Origin: Prevotellaceae bacterium
Lineage (GTDB): Bacteria > Bacteroidota > Bacteroidia > Bacteroidales > UBA932
Length of the DNA stretch: 9,025 bases
Assembly: GCA_031289995.1 (NCBI GenBank)
Contig: JAITOI010000048.1
Coordinates: 1 to 9,025 of the forward strand
Reading direction: 5' to 3'
This document shows, piece by piece, positions 6,410-9,025 of this stretch. Each line of letters opens with the position of its first letter. Positions within the stretch are counted from its first letter, which is position 1. The position numbers and the translations under genes are program-made. A model generated the notes under the pieces. It was not told where the DNA came from. It ran no database searches and saw nothing but the letters and a program-made list of their open reading frames with translations.

Positions 6410-6913
6410 CTACAGAAAGAAAAACGAGTACAGCGCACGCAACCACGCAGGCTTCTGTCGCGCTTTCAGAGCTTTGTATTCCTCCTGCGTCAGCTCGTGT
6501 TCGGGCTTGATGCGGGCGATGATTTCGTAGGCGGTATCAAATCCCGACTTTATTATATCCGTTTTGCATACGCCTTCGTAGTAACCCTCTATGTGCAAAA
6601 TACGGTAGGCATCATGGAGGTCTGTTGAAATTTTGCCATCCAACTTGGCTACATTGTACGTGTAGAACTCAATGTTTTTATGCTTCTTTTTGGGAGGAGG
6701 CGGAATGCCGCGCAGCTTAAACAGCGCATCCAGCGCCTTCAGCACACCCAGATATGCAATTCCGCAGGCGGTGCGCACATACTTGTCGTCGAGGTAATGG
6801 TTGCCCTCTTTGCCCGCCTTTTGCAGCGTTTCTGTGGCGTTGTTCATGTAGCGTTTCGCCTCGGCGTGGGCGAGCTGCTTGGCTTGCTCTTGCTCGGTTT
6901 TTATGGTTGCCAT
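6410..6913 (-). CDS. DUF5618 family helical protein
   Basis: A 167-residue cytoplasmic protein, predicted almost wholly helical, with a charged N-terminus (Lys, Glu, Gln, Ala) and no signal peptide. The core (RYMNNATETL, KYVRTACGIAYLGVLKALDAL, then a Pro/Lys loop PPPPKKK and a second helical half with AYRILHIEGYY) fits DUF5618, a Bacteroidota family of unknown function. The layout of two long helices joined by a basic loop recalls HEPN-like helical folds, but the usual HEPN ribonuclease Rx4-6H motif is not evident, so I do not call it a toxin. A -7 box, TACTTTTG, lies about 55 bases upstream. It is the first gene of the probable operon DUF5618-adaptor-ileS. The last residues (SFFFL) are unusually hydrophobic. 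Confidence 0.75.
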   Translation of the reverse strand: MATIKTEQEQAKQLAHAEAKRYMNNATETLQKAGKEGNHYLDDKYVRTACGIAYLGVLKALDALFKLRGIPPPPKKKHKNIEFYTYNVAKLDGKISTDLHDAYRILHIEGYYEGVCKTDIIKSGFDTAYEIIARIKPEHELTQEEYKALKARQKPAWLRALYSFFFL

Positions 6914-6967
6914 AATAAAAATTTGTGTTGTAAAAAGGGATGAAAATTTTGGTTTTGAAAGCGGCTA

Positions 6968-6975
6968 CAAAAGTA
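6968..6975 (-). promoter_or_regulatory. -7 element for the DUF5618-adaptor-ileS unit
   Basis: TACTTTTG on the minus strand (6975-6968) fits TAnnTTTG and is identical to the box ahead of the MscS gene. Transcription would begin near 6961, about 48 bases before the ATG at 6913. The -33 position holds TTTT rather than TTTG. The box sits in the 83-base gap after the MscS gene. Confidence 0.55.
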
Positions 6976-6996
6976 TTAAAAAATCTTCACTAAAAG

Positions 6997-8571
6997 CTAC
7001 TCACTATTCACTACAATCTGGTGCGGCACGGCCATGTTGATGCCCTCGCGCAGCAGTATGTCCTGCACGTTGGAGTAGAGGTCGGAGTAGATGTTTTGCA
7101 TGTTGTTTGCCTGGCGCGTGTACACGTTGATTTGGTACTCCACGCAGAAGTCGTCGAGGGCGACTTGCAGCACGAAAGGCTTAGGCTCCTGCAGCACGCC
7201 GGGCGTCTTGAGGCCTGCCTCCATGAGCAGCTCGTGGATGCGGCGCCAAGGCTCGGTGTAGCCCATCGTTACCTTCACGTGGAGGATGAGGCCGTAGTCG
7301 TTGGCCGAGGCGGTGTAGTTGATGGTTTGCGCCGTCAGCAGGTTCGCGTTGGGGATGGTGATGATTTCGTTTTTCGGCGTTTTGAGGCGGGTAACGAGGG
7401 CTGTTTTTTCGACCACGTCGCCCAGGTGCTCGCCCATGCGGATGCGGTCGCCCTCCTGAAATGGCCGCATGTAGGTGATGATTAGCCCCGCCACAATGTT
7501 GCTGATGATGGACGTGGAGCCGAGCGAAAACAGCACGCCCAGAAACACCGACACGCCCTTGAACACGTCGGTATCGCTCTGCGGCAAAAACGGGAAGATG
7601 AAGATGAACATGAACACCCACACGATGACGCGCACGATTTGGTAGGTGGGTGTAGCCCACGACGGCTCAAAGTTTTTGAGCGTGATGGCGCCGCTGCCAA
7701 GCTTGTCGGCGATGATGTGCAGCGCCTTCAGCAGCAGCTGAAACAGGAAGTAGATGACGATGATGGCAAACAGGTTGGGCAAAAAGTTCCAGATGGCGAG
7801 CAGCGCCTTGGTGAGCGGGGAGAGGATGTAGCTGATGAGCTTGTCCGAAATCCAGCGCGTTTCGGGAAAGAGGCGGAACAGCAGCAGCAGGCAAATGTAG
7901 CTGAAGAGCAGCAGCAGCAGCCAGCGCAGCGCGTTGATGAAGCTGCACAGAATTTTGGTTTGTCGGCCAGCGTCGAGCAGGTAGAGCAGCGACTTGAGGT
8001 GCAGCTTGCGCCGCCGCACGTAAACGGTGAGCTTGCGGTAGAGCAGGTTGATGTACTTGACGCCGAAGTAGACCACGGCGAGTATCAGCAGGGCGAGCAG
8101 CGTTTGCTTGATGATGTTGAACCAGCTGTGCGCCTGCTTCTGCTTGGCCACGGCAGCCACAATGCGGTCGTGGTAGTGCTGCGCCATGTCCTGCATCGGC
8201 TCGCCGGCCATGCGGCTTTGCCGGTCGGTAACGCCCACCAGAATTTGGTTGTTGTAAATCACGTTGCAGAAGTCTTCGCCGCTGCGCAGGTCGAGCATGT
8301 CGGCGGAGTAGAGCAGGTCGTCCTTGAGCTGGCGGATGTTGTCGGCAATAATCTTGGCGCGCGCCTCCACGCTCACGCCTCCCATGCTGCCGTACACCAC
8401 AAACAGCGTGTCGCCAAACGGCATCACGGCAGCCGTTTCGACGGGCGCAACCGCCACCGGTGTGGTGTCCGTTGCAGCCGGCTGCGGGTTGGCGAAAAGG
8501 CTTGCGCAGCCAAGGATGGGAGCGAGGATGAAGGCTGCCGTAAGCGCTACGATTGGTTCAATTTTGGCCAT
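6997..8571 (-). CDS. MscS-family mechanosensitive ion channel with periplasmic N-terminal domain
   Basis: A 524-residue inner-membrane channel that should open under membrane tension to release solutes during osmotic downshock. It begins with a signal-like hydrophobic segment (7-27; GC at 21-22 could be a lipobox). A periplasmic domain at about 50-145 contains GGVSVEARAKIIADNI, a pattern seen in long MscS homologues. Predicted membrane helices lie near 153-172, 212-233, 262-285 and 310-330, then the pore helix near 336-368 (GVLFSLGSTSIISNIVAG). The cytoplasmic beta domain follows (PFQEGDRIRMGEHLGDVVE, TPKNEIITIPNANLL) and the alpha/beta C-terminal domain. I place the start at 8571, not at the far upstream Met at 8811, because the promoter box at 8606-8613 lies between them and the extra 80 residues are encoded by non-coding repeats. 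No SD is evident. It ends at 6997 and is probably monocistronic or loosely linked to the next gene. Confidence 0.93.
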   Translation of the reverse strand: MAKIEPIVALTAAFILAPILGCASLFANPQPAATDTTPVAVAPVETAAVMPFGDTLFVVYGSMGGVSVEARAKIIADNIRQLKDDLLYSADMLDLRSGEDFCNVIYNNQILVGVTDRQSRMAGEPMQDMAQHYHDRIVAAVAKQKQAHSWFNIIKQTLLALLILAVVYFGVKYINLLYRKLTVYVRRRKLHLKSLLYLLDAGRQTKILCSFINALRWLLLLLFSYICLLLLFRLFPETRWISDKLISYILSPLTKALLAIWNFLPNLFAIIVIYFLFQLLLKALHIIADKLGSGAITLKNFEPSWATPTYQIVRVIVWVFMFIFIFPFLPQSDTDVFKGVSVFLGVLFSLGSTSIISNIVAGLIITYMRPFQEGDRIRMGEHLGDVVEKTALVTRLKTPKNEIITIPNANLLTAQTINYTASANDYGLILHVKVTMGYTEPWRRIHELLMEAGLKTPGVLQEPKPFVLQVALDDFCVEYQINVYTRQANNMQNIYSDLYSNVQDILLREGINMAVPHQIVVNSE

Positions 8572-8605
8572 GAGATTTGTGTTGTTCGCGAAAAAATTTG
8601 CGGCG

Positions 8606-8613
8606 CAAAAGTA
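8606..8613 (-). promoter_or_regulatory. -7 element of the MscS gene
   Basis: TACTTTTG on the minus strand (8613-8606) is followed by a predicted transcription start near 8599, 28 bases before the ATG at 8571. The region where a -33 TTG should be is occupied by the GATTTGAA repeat and has no match. This box decides the choice of start for the channel gene. Confidence 0.65.
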
Positions 8614-8626
8614 GCAAATATTTTTG

Positions 8627-8663
8627 AATTTGAAGATTTGAAAATTTGAAGATTTGAAGATTG
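8627..8663. repeat. 8-bp tandem repeat (A/GATTTGAA)
   Basis: Four full units, AATTTGAA, GATTTGAA, AATTTGAA, GATTTGAA, at 8627-8658, then a partial GATTG. It abuts the -7 box of the MscS gene on its upstream side. The core GATTTGA is also a unit of the 7-bp repeat inside ileS. Confidence 0.9.
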
Positions 8664-8676
8664 GCAACGCTGCGCC

Positions 8677-8732
8677 GGCACTGTCTGAATTAGGATTTGT
8701 AGGATTATTGGATTTTAGGATAAGACAGCGCC
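8677..8732. repeat. Inverted repeat enclosing AGGATT-type degenerate repeats
   Basis: Arms GGCACTGTCT (8677-8686) and AGACAGCGCC (8723-8732) match at nine of ten positions; in minus-strand RNA the tenth is a G-U pair. Between them lie degenerate copies of a 9-10 base unit built on (T)AGGATT. Translated in any frame this region looks non-coding. Confidence 0.7.
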
Positions 8733-8738
8733 AGGGTA

Positions 8739-8852
8739 GTCCCGCATGGGACGGCACTTTATAAACCGTAGGCTTTAGCCTACGGTCAGGACACCCTGCG
8801 GTCTTACGCACGGAGCACAGGCCTCATTCGGGGCAGGCCTTTCACCCGTGCG
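8739..8852. repeat. Cluster of hairpins, probable dispersed intergenic element or structured RNA
   Basis: Several stem-loops follow one another. GTCCC-GCAT-GGGAC is at 8739-8752. A perfect nine-pair stem ACCGTAGGC/GCCTACGGT around TTTA is at 8765-8786. A short CAGG-ACAC-CCTG is at 8787-8798. A larger structure has CGCACGG (8807-8813) pairing with CCGTGCG (8846-8852), and inside it two copies of the self-complementary AGGCCT (8819-8824 and 8835-8840). With the 8677-8732 inverted repeat, the whole 8677-8852 block may be one element. The strand is not clear. The rest of the gene-free right end (8853-8963) is A/T-rich with several A runs and nothing else I can support. Confidence 0.6.
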
Positions 8853-8963
8853 CATGGCAGGACGATTGAAATAGCAGCTCAAAAAAATAGCCGTCATGGA
8901 TTAGCGCCTCAAAAAAAGTTTTTGTAAAAAACGCCCCTTTCGCAAAAAAAATTTCCAAACCTA

Positions 8964-8993
8964 TTGCATTTCCAAAAACTTGTCGTACCTTTG
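8964..8993 (+). promoter_or_regulatory. Bacteroidota-type promoter for a gene right of the window
   Basis: TTG (8964-8966), exactly 19 bases, then TACCTTTG (8986-8993) followed by CA. Transcription should start near 9000 and run rightward off the window. No start codon with a convincing site is seen before base 9025, so the gene cannot be named. It diverges from the leftward MscS gene. Confidence 0.75.
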
Positions 8994-9025
8994 CAACCGT
9001 TTTCCAACTCCAAGCGCACCGCATA

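Noticed and set aside
7639..8649. 336-codon plus-strand frame opposite the MscS gene
   Set aside because: Antisense shadow of the channel gene, with Gln/Val/Glu bias from its Leu and codon use, and no family match.
8572..8811. 80-residue N-terminal extension of the MscS protein
   Set aside because: It is encoded by hairpins and the GATTTGAA and AGGATT repeats, and lies mostly upstream of the -7 box at 8606-8613. The signal-like segment begins at 8571.
8842..9024. 60-codon minus-strand frame at the right edge
   Set aside because: Phe/Lys-rich translation of A/T-rich spacer that overlaps the plus-strand promoter and the hairpin element; no ribosome site or family.

Overview
The window most likely comes from a member of the Bacteroidota, probably of the Bacteroidales type. 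Three things point there: promoter elements of the Bacteroidota form (TTG-N19-TACCTTTG, TACTTTTG), proteins typical of that phylum (DUF4251, DUF5618, a ~1,127-residue type 2 isoleucyl-tRNA synthetase with a GIHH signature), and A-rich leaders with weak Shine-Dalgarno sites. Coding GC is moderately high, so long antisense open frames are common and misleading.

All recognised genes lie on the minus strand, so transcription runs right to left. From the right: a promoter at about 8606 drives an MscS-family mechanosensitive channel (8571-6997). A second promoter at about 6968 precedes a DUF5618 helical protein (6913-6410), an RND-type periplasmic adaptor (6348-5278) and ileS (5228-1845). These three have short gaps and no internal promoter that I can see, so they are probably one operon. 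After a 151-base gap come a secreted DUF4251 protein (1693-1202) and hisH (1197-586), four bases apart and surely co-transcribed.

The left edge (1-585) holds the least understood part. A perfect minus-strand Bacteroidota promoter (473-502) faces leftward into a frame that stays open for at least 131 codons to the window edge. Its distal part is four exact-length 42-bp tandem repeats, each with a palindromic core, which in that frame read as a 14-residue repeat (GGQSAWRSIQYLLK type). It could be a repeat protein gene running out of the window or a non-coding structured repeat array that happens to be open.

The right edge (8600-9025) is non-coding. It holds an 8-bp tandem repeat, a cluster of hairpins that looks like a dispersed intergenic repeat element, and a perfect plus-strand promoter (8964-8993) for a gene beyond the window.

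The genes do not form a single pathway. They combine housekeeping (translation, histidine synthesis), envelope functions (channel, adaptor, secreted protein) and repeat elements. The most notable points are the left-edge repeat frame, a 6 x 7-bp satellite-like repeat lying in frame inside ileS, the non-canonical GIHH motif of IleRS, an adaptor without its pump, and a hisH separated from hisF.
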